A DNA stretch of 64,000 bases, taken from NCBI GenBank assembly GCA_016185145.1, contig JACPOB010000084.1, forward strand, positions 41,942-105,941. The letters run 5' to 3'. How positions within the stretch are numbered: the stretch's first letter is position 1; each line of letters begins with the position of its first letter. This DNA is from Rhodospirillales bacterium (GTDB taxonomy: Bacteria; Pseudomonadota; Alphaproteobacteria; Reyranellales; Reyranellaceae). Made by a program: the position numbers and the translations under genes. Shown here piece after piece: positions 27,000-36,011 of this stretch. The notes beneath the pieces were generated by a model. That model was given only the letters and a program-made list of their open reading frames with translations. It had not been told where the DNA came from and did not search any database.

Positions 27000-28082
27000 C
27001 TCCCTAGCGCAAAGTTGTGGCTTGTCCCTGCCAACCTTCAATCAGAGGGATTGGTCCATGTCATTGTCCATTCAAGCCGCTTCATCGCCTGCAGGCACTG
27101 CCAGCACGGAACCACGCGCGCCGTGCCGGAAACAGGTTGACTTCGTTACCGGATATTGTGGCTTATCTCGGCCGACGCTCTTCGAGGGGATCGGCCGAGT
27201 GCCGGTGAAGCCTGCACCGACTCCATCGCGTCCGGACCGGCCCAACGGGTCGCCAACCGGATACGGATGGGGGACGACAAGAGGTTCACCGGGCCTGTCG
27301 ATCCTGGGAAGGACGTCAACGACTGCCGTCGTGTCCGGACGACGTCTCCGGAGACGAGGCCTGCACGCACGCGCCGGTCCGTTCGTCCGATCGGGGCGGC
27401 GCCATCGATGACGGCGACCTGGATGATGCGGAAGGTGACACACGAACCCATGCGCTCGCGGCAGTGCCGAGAACGGCGGCGCGGGCTGGCTTCGCTCGGC
27501 GCCGGAACGTCGACGAAACACTGGACGTCCCGGTGTCCAACGTTTCGTCGGAAAAACTCTGTAGGGCCCAGGCCGGCATCCAGGGTTTTGGTCTCCAGTG
27601 TTTTGTTTCGGGTCGCGTAAGGCGTCGAGTGCGAGGCCGGCACGGAAACGCTGCCAAAACATTGGATGCTCCGGCGCCTGACGTTTTTGCCGGAAAAACT
27701 TTGTAGGGGCCTCGGCCGGCACCCAGAGTTTTGCTCTCTAGAGTTTTGTTTCAGGTTGCGTAAGCGTCGAAGTATCGGTGCCCCAGGTGCCGCTCGCTCT
27801 ATTCATCGTTGGATCCGATGCACCTCAGGCCGGCCGTCGCGGCCGGGCCAGGGATGGGCCGTGCGCGCCGGCCGGGCTACCTGCGCGACGAGATCGCGGG
27901 CACCAGTGCCGCGGCACACGAGCAACGCTCCCGACTGCGATTATCGTCGCACCCCTCGGTGCTGAGCGCTCGCAGCCGGAAACGTTGCCGTGCGGCTTCC
28001 AATGCTCGCCGCCCGATTTGGTTGCGCGGGGCCCGGGGAACCATCGACAGCCAGACGGGTTCACACGGCACGGGAGATGACC
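27000..28082. other. Gene-poor stretch of about 1.1 kb
   Basis: Many short frames exist on both strands but none reads like a protein: compositions are Arg/Pro/Ser-rich and they overlap freely. GC is locally lower and the stretch holds a degenerate tandem repeat (27514-27771). It may be the remains of a mobile or repeated element. Confidence 0.6.
27514..27771. repeat. Degenerate tandem repeat, two copies, period 141
   Basis: Copy 1 (27514-27629) and copy 2 (27655-27771) share, in order, GGAAAAACT, TGTAGGG, GGCCGGCA, CAGNGTTTTG, GTTTTGTTTC and GCGTAA, with scattered substitutions and one single-base gap. I see no open frame preserved across both. Confidence 0.75.
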
Positions 28083-28523
28083 ATGACGCCTGTCCGCCGC
28101 TTCGTCGCCGCCGCCCTCGTTCTGCTCGTTGCGGCGCCCGGCGTGGCAGGGGCGCAGGTCCTGGCGGACGGGATGGGTGTGAGCGTCGAGGCCCTCAAGG
28201 AAGACGTGATCGCTCGCCTGGCCGATTGCGAGACCGGCGGCCTCGCCAACCGGGACGCGGCGATCGTCCCTGGCCTCAACGGTGAAGCAACCATCGGCCG
28301 TCTGCAATTCCAGGTCCGGACCGTCATCGCCTACACGAAAGAGATCGAGAACCGAAGAATCGATGTCTCGGAGGCGCGTCGGATCGCTCTTGATGGGCGG
28401 CGCTCGGCGACCCTTGCCAAGAAGATCATCTTCGACAGGAACGGCGCCAGGCACTGGCACCGCTGCGCAAGAAAGCTCGGGCTGTATCAGGAGGTGAAGG
28501 GCATTCAAGGGCGCGCGCCCTGA
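28083..28523 (+). CDS. Small secreted protein, family not recognised
   Basis: 146 residues; ATG at 28083 with GGGAG six bases upstream. Signal peptide 1-25 (FVAAALVLLVAAPGVAGAQ). The mature part has LADCETGGLANRD, ATIGRLQFQVRTVIAYTKEI, EARRIALDGRRSATLAKKII and ARHWHRCARKLGL. The CETGG start, two cysteines and a HWHRC segment loosely recall secreted lysozyme-like folds, but this is only a resemblance. It stands alone downstream of a gene-poor stretch. Confidence 0.7.
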   Translation: MTPVRRFVAAALVLLVAAPGVAGAQVLADGMGVSVEALKEDVIARLADCETGGLANRDAAIVPGLNGEATIGRLQFQVRTVIAYTKEIENRRIDVSEARRIALDGRRSATLAKKIIFDRNGARHWHRCARKLGLYQEVKGIQGRAP

Positions 28524-28677
28524 GCGTCACCTGCTCGACGGGCGCAACGGCTCATTGGTGGTACTCGCAGGTGGTACTCACATCGGGTCGGTCCCATCGC
28601 TGAACCGGTTTCTTGCCACCCCGCGCCGCGCAAGCGCAGCATGGTGCTTTCCGCAGCGACCGCCGGGGAGAGACCGC

Positions 28678-30054
28678 ATGAGTGCAACCGCCTCGTTGCT
28701 CAACGCCGTGGACGAGCTCGCGAAATCGTTCAACGGCCAACTGCTCAAGCCGAACGACCTGGAGTACGAGACCGCGCGCAAGGTCCACAACGGGCTCATC
28801 GACAAGCGCCCCGTCGTGATCGCCCGCTGTCGCGGCGTGGCCGACGTCGTCGATGCCGTCAGGCTGGCGCGCGACGAAGGCCTGGGTGTCGCCGTGCGCG
28901 GCGGCGGCCACAACGTGGCCGGTCGCGCCACCATCGACGGCGGCATGATGATCGACCTGTCCCTGATGAAGGGTGCCCATGTCGATCCGCGCGCGCGCTC
29001 GGCCCGCGCCCAGGGCGGCTCGACCTGGAACGTCTTCAACCGCGAGACCCAGCTTCACGGCCTGGCGACGACGGGCGGCGTCGTGTCGTCCACCGGCATC
29101 GCCGGCCTGACCCTGGGCGGCGGGCTGGGCTGGCTCATGGGCAAGCATGCGCTCGCTCTCGACAACCTGCTCTCGGTCGAGCTCGTGCTCGCCGACGGCC
29201 GTGTCGTGAGCGCAAGCGAGCGCGAGAACGATGACCTGTTCTGGGCCGTGCGTGGCGGCGGCGGCAATTTCGGCGTCGCCACGACCTTGGAGTATCGCCT
29301 GCACGAGGTCGGCCCCATGATCACCGGCGGCCTGATCGCCTATCCGTTCCAGGATGCCTGGGACGTGCTGCGCCACTTCCGCGACGTCACGGCGAAGCTG
29401 CCCGACGAACTCAGCGTCATCGCCACCCTGGTGCATGCGCCGGACGGGTCGGGCACCAAGCTGGCGGCGATCGTGCTCTGCCATTGCGGACCGCTCGCCG
29501 ACGGCGACAAGGCGGTGCAGCCGATCAAGGCCTTCGGCACGCCGGCAATGGATGCGATCGGCCCGATGCCGTACACGCAGATGAACGCCATGCTCGATGC
29601 GGGCTATCCGGCAGGAGCCCTGAACTACTGGAAGTCCAACTTCCTCGGCGCGCTGACGGATGACGCCATCCGCACCATGATCGATTGCTTCGCCAAGTGT
29701 CCGACCCCAATGGGACAGTTGCTGCTCGAGAACTTCCACGGCGCCGTGACCCGCGTCGACCCGACGGCCACCGCCTTCCCGCATCGCACGCCCGGCTGCA
29801 ACTTCCTGGTGCTGGGCGAATGGATGGACCGCGCGCAGAACGACATCTGCATCAAGTGGACGCGCGATTCCCATGACGCCATGCGGCCCTTCATGGGAAC
29901 CGGCCGCTACGTCAACTACATCGGCGAGGACGAGCAGGACGAAGCGGTCATGACCGCCTATGGACCGAACTATCACCGGCTGCAGCAGGTCAAGGCGGCT
30001 TACGATCCCGACAACTTCTTCCGCATGAACCAGAACATCCCGCCGCGTTCCTGA
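28678..30054 (+). CDS. FAD-linked oxidase, BBE (berberine bridge) type
   Basis: 458 residues from the ATG at 28678 with GGGGAG upstream. FAD-binding PCMH domain (about 40-210) with RGGGHNVAGRA, where His78 is the expected covalent FAD anchor; TTGGVVSSTGIAGLTLGGG lacks the Cys used for the second bond in bicovalent members. The C-terminus has the BBE pattern (YHRLQQVKAAYDPDNFF). Such enzymes oxidise sugars, alcohols or alkaloid-like compounds with O2. No signal peptide is seen. The substrate is unknown. Confidence 0.9.
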   Translation: MSATASLLNAVDELAKSFNGQLLKPNDLEYETARKVHNGLIDKRPVVIARCRGVADVVDAVRLARDEGLGVAVRGGGHNVAGRATIDGGMMIDLSLMKGAHVDPRARSARAQGGSTWNVFNRETQLHGLATTGGVVSSTGIAGLTLGGGLGWLMGKHALALDNLLSVELVLADGRVVSASERENDDLFWAVRGGGGNFGVATTLEYRLHEVGPMITGGLIAYPFQDAWDVLRHFRDVTAKLPDELSVIATLVHAPDGSGTKLAAIVLCHCGPLADGDKAVQPIKAFGTPAMDAIGPMPYTQMNAMLDAGYPAGALNYWKSNFLGALTDDAIRTMIDCFAKCPTPMGQLLLENFHGAVTRVDPTATAFPHRTPGCNFLVLGEWMDRAQNDICIKWTRDSHDAMRPFMGTGRYVNYIGEDEQDEAVMTAYGPNYHRLQQVKAAYDPDNFFRMNQNIPPRS

Positions 30055-30085
30055 GAGGACGCGGCGCTCACGGGCTGGAGTTGGT

Positions 30086-30134
30086 CCGCCTCGGGAGCAG
30101 GTCCGCCGACAAGCGGACGCTGCTCCCGAGGCGG
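30086..30134. terminator. Long stem-loop between convergent genes
   Basis: CCGCCTCGGGAGCAG / CTGCTCCCGAGGCGG (15 bases, perfect) with a second paired block GTCCGC / GCGGAC inside and loop CGACAA. It lies between convergent genes; no long T-run follows, so it may act as a bidirectional or structure-only terminator. Confidence 0.7.
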
Positions 30135-30164
30135 TGGGTTGGCTGAGGCGCGGTCACCGGGCGA

Positions 30165-30563
30165 TCAATGCCCTGGGCGATTGCCGCTCCTCAGCCGACG
30201 CCGGCGCGCGAGCCACATCAGGGCGCTGCCAAGCAGCACGCCGGCGGCGCTGAACGCGAAGTCGTAGAAGGAGGCCTGACGGCCGGGCGCATACAGCTGG
30301 CCGAGTTCGAGGACGGCGGCATATGCCATCAGGAGAAGGCACTGCGGGGCAAGGGGCGGAGTCGTTCGCGACGCCAGGCCGAAGATCATCGCGACGCCGA
30401 GCCAGGCAAGGAAGTGTTCGGCGTGGCCGCCGAGTGGCGTCCGTGTCATGGCCTGCGCCGGCGTCCAGGCGAGGATCGCCAGAGCAATGACGCAACCGGC
30501 CAGTGCCGCTTTCCCGAGCGTGGAAAGCGGCGTCTCGATCAACAGTCGATGCAAGATTGCCAC
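30165..30563 (-). CDS. VanZ-like membrane protein
   Basis: 132 residues from a GTG at 30563. Four membrane segments are visible (about 16-34, 48-64, 73-88 and 102-118), with the VanZ-type GGHAEHFLAWLG, LELGQLYAPGRQASFYDFAFSAAGV. VanZ relatives are small membrane proteins linked in some species to glycopeptide resistance; in proteobacteria the role is unknown. It is convergent with the FAD oxidase. Confidence 0.8.
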   Translation of the reverse strand: MAILHRLLIETPLSTLGKAALAGCVIALAILAWTPAQAMTRTPLGGHAEHFLAWLGVAMIFGLASRTTPPLAPQCLLLMAYAAVLELGQLYAPGRQASFYDFAFSAAGVLLGSALMWLARRRRLRSGNRPGH

Positions 30564-30788
30564 CCGTTGTCTGCGTTGTTTGCCTCAGCAGACACTGCAA
30601 CGGCGCGGACTTCCAATGACCAAGCAGGGGCGGCAGCCCTCATCACGAGGTAATCCTACCGGCGTGATCTTTTGGGGGCGGCCACCCCTCTTACGTCATT
30701 GAAACGCGAGAGACCGCAGCCCACGGTTGCCGGTACGGCGCCGTGGCGTCCGTCGCTCTGGCCCGAGTCCCAGGGAGGCGAGAGTGGG

Positions 30789-30826
30789 AGACGGAGGCAG
30801 CACAATCTCCCTCGCTGCCTCCGTCT
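30789..30826 (+). promoter_or_regulatory. Hairpin in the leader of a small gene
   Basis: AGACGGAGGCAG / CTGCCTCCGTCT, 12-base arms and a 14-base loop, ending 27 bases before the small gene at 30854. It may be a leader structure or a terminator. Confidence 0.4.
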
Positions 30827-30853
30827 TCTCTCCCGGGAGGTTGGAGGACAGAA

Positions 30854-31057
30854 TTGGAACGCAGCCCGCTCGTGGAGTTGAGCCCGCAGGAGGCAATGGC
30901 GTTGATCCTGATCGCCAATGCAGGAGTCCGGGCGGGCACTGTTTCAGAAGAGGATCTGAGCCGCCTGCACCTGTTGGGCCTCGTGGAGCAGCGAGGGATG
31001 TCCATGGGCCTCACGGTGACGGGCATCCAGGCGATCGCGCGGCTGAAGCACGGGTAG
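30854..31057 (+). CDS. Short hypothetical protein
   Basis: 67 residues from a TTG at 30854, chosen because GGAGG lies six bases upstream. A longer frame to an ATG at 30743 would add Pro/Ser-rich sequence that covers a hairpin. The protein reads as a small helical domain (LSPQEAMALILIANAGVR, SEEDLSRLHLLGLVEQRG, LTVTGIQAIARL), reminiscent of a winged-helix wing. No family was recognised. Confidence 0.5.
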   Translation: MERSPLVELSPQEAMALILIANAGVRAGTVSEEDLSRLHLLGLVEQRGMSMGLTVTGIQAIARLKHG

Positions 31058-31078
31058 GCGGCGGCCACGGGAACGTGC

Positions 31079-31891
31079 TCAAGCGTGCGAAGTCTTCTCT
31101 TGCCGCTTCGATCCCGCAAAATAGTCGTTGATCGCCGCCGCCACATCCATCGGCCGCGTCATGGCCGGGATATGCCCCGATCCTTCGAAGACGACGAGCT
31201 TGCTGCCCTCGATCAGGGAGTGGAGGTAGCGCTGCGTTTCGATGTTCACGAGGAAGTCCTTCTCACCGTGCAGCAGCAATGTCGGCAGGCGCCAGCGCGG
31301 CAGCTCGCTGGCCCAGTCGACCGCGGTTTCCCATTGCATGGCCATGATCCTTTCGGCGGCCTCCGGCGTCGCCCGCGACAGGATGTTCGTGCCCCACCGT
31401 CGGATGTGCTCGACATCCGGTTCCGGCGTGCTGCGCTCGATGAACCATCTCAGCCGATCGCGATGGGTCTCGCCCGGCCATTTCGACAGCGGCACGCGCG
31501 GCGCCGGCGTCGTGCCGGGCAGCTGAACCTCGCCGGTGCCGTTCATCAGGATCAGCCCTTCGAACCGGTCGGGATGGCGCAGCACGGCGCGCATCACCGT
31601 CATCACGCCGCGCGAAAAGCCGGCCAGCACGCATGTCTCGATAGAGAGCGCATCCATGACGGCGAACACGTCGTCGACCAGGGCTTCGTGCGTGATCGCT
31701 TCGACCGGCACCACCGTCTCGCCCGTGCCGCGATGGTCATAGACGACGGTGCGCCAGGTCTCGCTGAGCGGCGCCAGCGTCGCGATCCAGTCCTCGACAT
31801 TCCCGACCCATCCGCTGTGGGCCAGGATCGTGCGCGGCCCGCGCCCGAAACTCAGCGTGAAGACCTTGTTGCCTGCGATATCCAGGAACAT
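31079..31891 (-). CDS. Alpha/beta hydrolase
   Basis: 270 residues from the ATG at 31891, with GAGAGG upstream; a TTG at 31906 is in frame but overlaps the ribosome site. Oxyanion region AHSGWVGNVEDW, nucleophile Ser in LAGFSRGVM, acid in LHGEKDFLVN and His in FEGSGHIPAMTRP. These fit a typical hydrolase of the 3-oxoadipate enol-lactonase/haloperoxidase kind. The substrate is unknown. It is convergent with the small gene at 30854. Confidence 0.9.
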   Translation of the reverse strand: MFLDIAGNKVFTLSFGRGPRTILAHSGWVGNVEDWIATLAPLSETWRTVVYDHRGTGETVVPVEAITHEALVDDVFAVMDALSIETCVLAGFSRGVMTVMRAVLRHPDRFEGLILMNGTGEVQLPGTTPAPRVPLSKWPGETHRDRLRWFIERSTPEPDVEHIRRWGTNILSRATPEAAERIMAMQWETAVDWASELPRWRLPTLLLHGEKDFLVNIETQRYLHSLIEGSKLVVFEGSGHIPAMTRPMDVAAAINDYFAGSKRQEKTSHA

Positions 31892-32041
31892 CGTGCCTCT
31901 CCCCAATTCCCCAGCGCCCGTCGACGCGCTGCATGATTTACCGAACGGGCGCCCAGATCAAAGGGCCTGTGAAGAGGACGACCTAGGGTCAGCCAGGTGT
32001 TTGCCGGTGCCGGACCAATTTCCAGGTCTGGAGCCCCGATT

Positions 32042-32548
32042 TCAGAATCGCGTGCGGGGACGGTCGCCGCTGCCATATGCCGGCCACGGAACGTCGCCCT
32101 CTCCCTGGCGCGACGGGCGGCCGGTCCGGTCCGGCTCGGAAGGCTCCGAAATCCGGCGCAGCGCGTCGCCGGCGCCCTGTGTCCGGTTGGTCGCGAGATC
32201 GCCCAGGGCGATCATGCCGACCAGGCGCTGGCCTTGATCGACCACGGGCATGCGCCTGATCTGGCGGCGCGACATGTCCTCCACGGTCTTCTCGATCGGG
32301 TCGCTCTCGAAGCACCAGCACACGTCCTCGCTCATCACCGCGCGCACCGGCGTTGCGTCCGGCCGCATGCCGTCGGCGGTGGATCTCACCACGATGTCCC
32401 GGTCGGTGATGATGCCGACCAGCCGCCGGCCGTCGCACACCGGCAGCGCGCCGACATTGAGATCGTCCATCATCTGCGCCGCTTCGCGGATCATCGCATC
32501 GGGTCGGACCGTGACCACATCGCGCGTCATGACTTCGCTTGCACGCAT
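32042..32548 (-). CDS. CBS-domain pair protein
   Basis: 168 residues from the ATG at 32548 with a perfect AGGAGG nine bases upstream; the frame continues much further upstream but that is not coding. Two CBS repeats: ASEVMTRDVVTVRPDAMIRE / LPVCDGRRLVGIITDRDIV and VMSEDVCWCFESDPIEKT / MPVVDQGQRLVGMIALGDLA. A charged tail follows. CBS pairs bind adenosine nucleotides. It is divergent from a small gene at 32679; together with the PRC-barrel protein nearby this looks like a stress-related cluster, which is inference. Confidence 0.9.
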   Translation of the reverse strand: MRASEVMTRDVVTVRPDAMIREAAQMMDDLNVGALPVCDGRRLVGIITDRDIVVRSTADGMRPDATPVRAVMSEDVCWCFESDPIEKTVEDMSRRQIRRMPVVDQGQRLVGMIALGDLATNRTQGAGDALRRISEPSEPDRTGRPSRQGEGDVPWPAYGSGDRPRTRF

Positions 32549-32678
32549 GACGTCCTCCTTCGTTGCCCTGATCGTTCCACGTAAAGCAAGGCAGAAGCGG
32601 ACGATCGGTTGCATGGCCCGGCAACCGGATGGCAGTCCAAGTGGTTGACTCTCCAGCGTAAACCGAAGGGAGGGTCCC

Positions 32679-32984
32679 GTGGAGCGAACCATCGTCGCCA
32701 ACTTCGACACCCGCCGCGACGCCGAGACGGCCGTCGAGCATCTCGTCCAGGAACACGGCATCGAGCGCGCCGACATCTTCGTCCGTGCGCCCGGCGCGGC
32801 GAACACCGCCGGGACCCGCGCCGCGGGGGCCGACGTCCAGAGCGGCCATCCCGGCGTCAAGAAGCACGGCGAGCCGGAGCTGTCGGGGCCGATCGAGGTT
32901 TCCGTCGAGTGCGACGCCGGCCGAGCCACCGTCGTGAAGTCGACCCTGCAAAAGGACGGAGCGACAGGGCTTCGAATGGAATAG
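32679..32984 (+). CDS. Small hypothetical protein, general-stress-like
   Basis: 101 residues from a GTG at 32679 with GGGAGG upstream. The sequence starts ERTIVANFDTRRDAETAVEHLV and continues IERADIFVRAPG, a ferredoxin-like alpha/beta pattern. It ends TVVKSTLQKDGATGLR. It resembles short proteins in soil alphaproteobacteria annotated only as hypothetical. It is divergent from the CBS gene. Confidence 0.65.
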   Translation: MERTIVANFDTRRDAETAVEHLVQEHGIERADIFVRAPGAANTAGTRAAGADVQSGHPGVKKHGEPELSGPIEVSVECDAGRATVVKSTLQKDGATGLRME

Positions 32985-33025
32985 GCCCGGCGCAACCGAA
33001 ATGGACAATAGAGGCGGTGCTCGTT

Positions 33026-33072
33026 CCCACCCTTCGAGACGCGGTCCTACGGACCGCTCCTCGGGGTGAGGC
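33026..33072. repeat. Palindromic repeat, family B, single half (copy 2)
   Basis: Only one half of the element: CCCACCCTTCGAGACGCGG ... CCGCTCCTCGGGGTGAGG, with the variable stem GCGGTCC / GGACCGC. It ends just before the frameshifted propeller gene. Confidence 0.85.
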
Positions 33073-33089
33073 CAGTCAGAGGGGCAGCG

Positions 33090-34336
33090 ATGAAGGCATA
33101 CGCCGCGGTCCTCCTGGTCAATGCGATCGCGATCGGCGCCGCCGCGGCGCAATCGAGCCGGGTCGCCAATGACGGCACCGGGTTCAACGTCATGCAGAAG
33201 ATGATTCGTTTCGACGACCTTGCGCCTGCGGGCATGGCGCTGCAGCAGTGCTGGGACGCGATCGGCATCGATGGCTGGGAGCGCGCGTCTATATCGGCTT
33301 CACCGGCCCCCGCGCCGACGGCCGCGAGGATTTTGCGGTCTTCCGCTACGATCCCGCCACCGGCGATCGCCACCTGCTCGGCTCGTTCATGACGGCTTCC
33401 GAAGCGGCGCGCAATCTCGGTCGCGGCGAGGAGATTCCCAAGGGCCATACGCACCTGGTGGAGCATGACGGCCGCATCTACATGGCCTCGCAGGGGTTCC
33501 ACGACTTCAAGCGGGGAATCGCGGGAGTGGCGGCCTATCGCGGCTCGCACCTTTACGCCTACGACACTGCAACGGGCGTCTTCGAGGATCTGAGCCGCTC
33601 CCTGCCGGGCGGCGTCGTCACCGCGCATACCGGCCTCATTGCCCTGACGGCCGTCCCGGGCCAACCGCTGCTGGCCGGACTGGAACATCCGTCGAGCAAC
33701 GTGGTGCTGTTCGACGTCCGCGCCAACCGCGTCCGGCAGATCCTGCCCGGCATTCCGTGGCGGCTGGGCAACCCGCTCAGCCGTGAGATCGTCGCGACCC
33801 GGCAGGGCCGGATCTACACCTATCGCGGCACTGAAGAGCCGGAGCAGCGGGCGGGACGGCATGCCATCTGGGTACACGACCTCGCAACCGCTGAAGGGCG
33901 GCCGACGCCGTACACCGCCACAGGCGGCTTTTGGAACGGGCAGACCGGCACGCGTGACGGCAAGACGATCTTCCTCTCCACGGTGAACGGGGAGCTCTAC
34001 CGGCTCGATACGGCCAGCGGTCGGTTCGGTCCTCTCGGACACTTGCTGCCGAAGGCCGAGGTCGAGGCTGGCGAGCTCATCGACCAGCTCTACGGCATCA
34101 CGCTGTCGGCCGACGAGAGCAGGATCTACGCCGTCCCCCGCCGCAGCCGGTCGCGGGAGTCGACCCTCTATGCCTACGAGATCGCGGCAGGCATCGTCAG
34201 CCGCGTCGGTTCGCTCGAGCCGGCGCGCTACGCCGGCAGCCACGTCCGCGATTCGCGCGGCAACCTCTATTTCGGCCGGTTCGGAGGCGACGAGGCTTGG
34301 CAGGGCAACGCAGGCCTCGCGATCCTGACGCCCTGA
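33090..34336 (+). pseudogene. Secreted beta-propeller protein, frameshifted near 33285
   Basis: ATG at 33090 with AGAGGGG upstream encodes a signal peptide (KAYAAVLLVNAIAIGAAAAQ) and about 65 residues ending IGIDGWER. The protein then continues in another frame as VYIGFTGPRADGREDFAVFRYDP to a stop at 34336. The join lies in a GCGCGCG run at about 33283-33291; removing two bases restores one frame. The rest shows repeated propeller blades (YAYDTATGVFED, YRLDTASGRFGPLG, YAYEIAAGIVSRVG). It could be a real mutation, a slippage site or a sequencing error. Confidence 0.75.
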
Positions 34337-34356
34337 CCTGCCGTTCCTGTCCGCGC

Positions 34357-34749
34357 TCAGTTCGACGCGTATTTGAAGGTCGGAAGGTCCTTGAGGGCGT
34401 CCTTGGTCGCGCCCGGCATCACGATCTTGCGGTCCATGGTCTTCAGCTGTTCGTAAGGCAGCACCACGAGCTTGTCGCCGATGCCGAGGAAGCCGCCCAC
34501 CGCCAGCACGACGAACGGCGACTTGCCGTCCTCGCCGATGATGACGTCGTCGACCTTGCCGACCGTATCGCCGGCTTCGTTGACGACCGGCGACCCGATC
34601 ACCTTGCTGGCGCGAAAGCCCGTCGCCACCTTGACGACATCGACCTTGGTGAGCTGGACGGTTTGCGGTGTCCCCTGCGCCTGCACGAGCAGGGGCGTGG
34701 CGACCGCGGTCGCTGCGGCCATGGCGACGGTAGGGAAGACGAGACGCAT
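34357..34749 (-). CDS. Secreted PRC-barrel domain protein
   Basis: 130 residues from the ATG at 34749 with AGGAGG nine bases upstream. Signal peptide about 1-24 (VAMAAATAVATPLLVQAQ). A PRC barrel follows: ASKVIGSPVVNEAGDTVGKVDDVIIGEDGKSPFVVLAVGG, ending GDKLVVLPYEQL. PRC barrels occur in RNA-processing and photosynthetic proteins; secreted versions are frequent in alphaproteobacteria with unknown function. Confidence 0.85.
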   Translation of the reverse strand: MRLVFPTVAMAAATAVATPLLVQAQGTPQTVQLTKVDVVKVATGFRASKVIGSPVVNEAGDTVGKVDDVIIGEDGKSPFVVLAVGGFLGIGDKLVVLPYEQLKTMDRKIVMPGATKDALKDLPTFKYASN

Positions 34750-34851
34750 GAGGCGAACCTCCTGATCGGATTCGCTCGGTCAACGACCGACCCTCGCGGT
34801 CGTTGCGGCCATGCCGGCGCGCCGGTTTTTGCTGGCAGGCGTAACCAACCC

Positions 34852-34948
34852 GGAGTGCGTGACGTTTCTCGGGCAGAGTGCGGCCGCGCCCCTCGGGTTA
34901 TCCCTGCACTCCAAGCCCACCCGACGGAGCATGCGGGTGGGCTTTCTT
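34852..34948 (+). ncRNA. Candidate small RNA with its own terminator
   Basis: GGAGTGC (34852-34858) pairs with GCACTCC (34906-34912), enclosing a 47-base region with internal pairing (GGGC / GCCC). The closing strand is followed directly by the terminator hairpin at 34913-34944. No protein frame fits and no plus-strand gene is nearby to use the terminator. I do not recognise a known RNA family. Confidence 0.4.
34913..34948 (+). terminator. Intrinsic terminator
   Basis: AAGCCCACCCG / CGGGTGGGCTT, 11-base perfect arms, 10-base loop, then TCTTG. The T-rich side is on the plus strand. Confidence 0.75.
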
Positions 34949-34964
34949 GTGCGCAGCCGACAGC

Positions 34965-35204
34965 TCAACGAATCGGCGAGCCGACGTCGAACAGCATCAT
35001 CCTTTCCAGCGTCGCGTCATCGATCAGCGATGATGGAGAGGACTTGTCCCTCCCAGGAAGCGGCTGCGACGGCGACGATCCGGCGAGGCTGCGCCATTGC
35101 CTCGCCATTTCCAGCAGCAGACCCGCATCCACGGACGAGTTGCATTCCCGCGCAATGCGCTCGCAATGCGCAGCGTTCTCCAGACATTGCAGATTTGTCC
35201 CCAT
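34965..35204 (-). CDS. Small hypothetical protein (Cys/His motif)
   Basis: 79 residues from the ATG at 35204; the frame opens earlier without a better start. It begins GTNLQCLENAAHCERIARECNSSVDAG and has a helical LLLEMARQWRSLAG, a pattern seen in many short rhizobial proteins with no known function. It is divergent from the phosphodiesterase at 35406. Confidence 0.6.
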   Translation of the reverse strand: MGTNLQCLENAAHCERIARECNSSVDAGLLLEMARQWRSLAGSSPSQPLPGRDKSSPSSLIDDATLERMMLFDVGSPIR

Positions 35205-35405
35205 CTGAGCCCCCAAGCTCGAGGACGCCACCATTACGGCAGTGAACCCACACCCACGGACCGAGCATGACGCCTCCGCGCGAACGCTGGCAAGACTCCG
35301 CAGCACCACTCTGCCGCGGTGATGCAGAAAATGGCCGGTTGCGGGCAGTAACCGGCATAAAGTATCAGCCGGCCTCCCCTATTCAGAAGCTGCTATGGTT
35401 CAACC

Positions 35406-35900
35406 ATGGCCACGCCGCCCGCCTTCGTGAGAATCGGTATCATCTCCGACACGCATGGTCTTCTGCGGCCTGAAGCCCTGCGCCAACTCGCGGGCGTCCA
35501 TCACATCATTCATGCCGGCGACATCGGCCGTCCCGAGGTGATCTCGGACTTGGCGACGGTTGCACCCGTGACGGCGATCAGGGGAAACATCGACACGGGC
35601 GACTGGGCAGCCGGGTACCCCGCCACCGCCCGCGTCACGCTCGGCGGCCGGACGATCTTCGTGCTCCACAACCTCAAGGAGCTGGAGCTCGATCCCGCGA
35701 CGGCCGGTATCGACGTCGTCGTCTCGGGTCATTCGCATCGGCCGAAGATCGAGACCGTCGATGGCGTGCTCTACCTCAATCCCGGCAGCGCTGGCCCGCG
35801 CCGTTTCACCTTGCCCATTGCGCTTGCGACGCTGGAGCTCGGCCGCGGGGCCGCGCGGCCGCGCATTCATGAAATGGCAGGGAACTCTTCCAAGGGATAG
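35406..35900 (+). CDS. YfcE/MJ0936-type metallophosphoesterase
   Basis: 164 residues. Metal-binding motifs: ISDTHG (Asp15, His17), HAGDIG (Asp39), IRGNIDTGD (Asn61), VLHNL (His88) and SGHSHRP (His109, His111). This is the small single-domain calcineurin-like phosphodiesterase family, usually Mn-dependent. The start has no clear ribosome site; ATGGTTcAACCAT forms a palindrome across 35395-35407. Physiological substrate is unknown. Confidence 0.9.
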   Translation: MATPPAFVRIGIISDTHGLLRPEALRQLAGVHHIIHAGDIGRPEVISDLATVAPVTAIRGNIDTGDWAAGYPATARVTLGGRTIFVLHNLKELELDPATAGIDVVVSGHSHRPKIETVDGVLYLNPGSAGPRRFTLPIALATLELGRGAARPRIHEMAGNSSKG

Positions 35901-35963
35901 CCCGCGCGAGTTAATGCGTCGAAAGGGCCCTTTTGGAGCGCAAAAACTCTGGTGGTTGTGACG

Positions 35964-35995
35964 CACTTTGGTTATTGATAAGAATAACCAAAGTG
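35964..35995. terminator. AT-rich perfect hairpin
   Basis: CACTTTGGTTATT / AATAACCAAAGTG, 13-base perfect arms with loop GATAAG, 64 bases after the phosphodiesterase stop. It lacks a T-run; it may be a terminator or a protein-binding dyad. Its AT content stands out against the surroundings. Confidence 0.5.
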
Positions 35996-36011
35996 TCATA
36001 CTCGGCAAGAG

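Noticed and set aside
27022..27965. Several short frames in the gene-poor stretch
   Set aside because: They overlap on both strands, have Arg/Pro/Ser-rich composition and cross the tandem repeat; no family pattern.
28083..28523. Secreted protein as a lysozyme or transglycosylase
   Set aside because: Only a CETGG start and a HWHRC segment resemble such enzymes; not enough to assign function.
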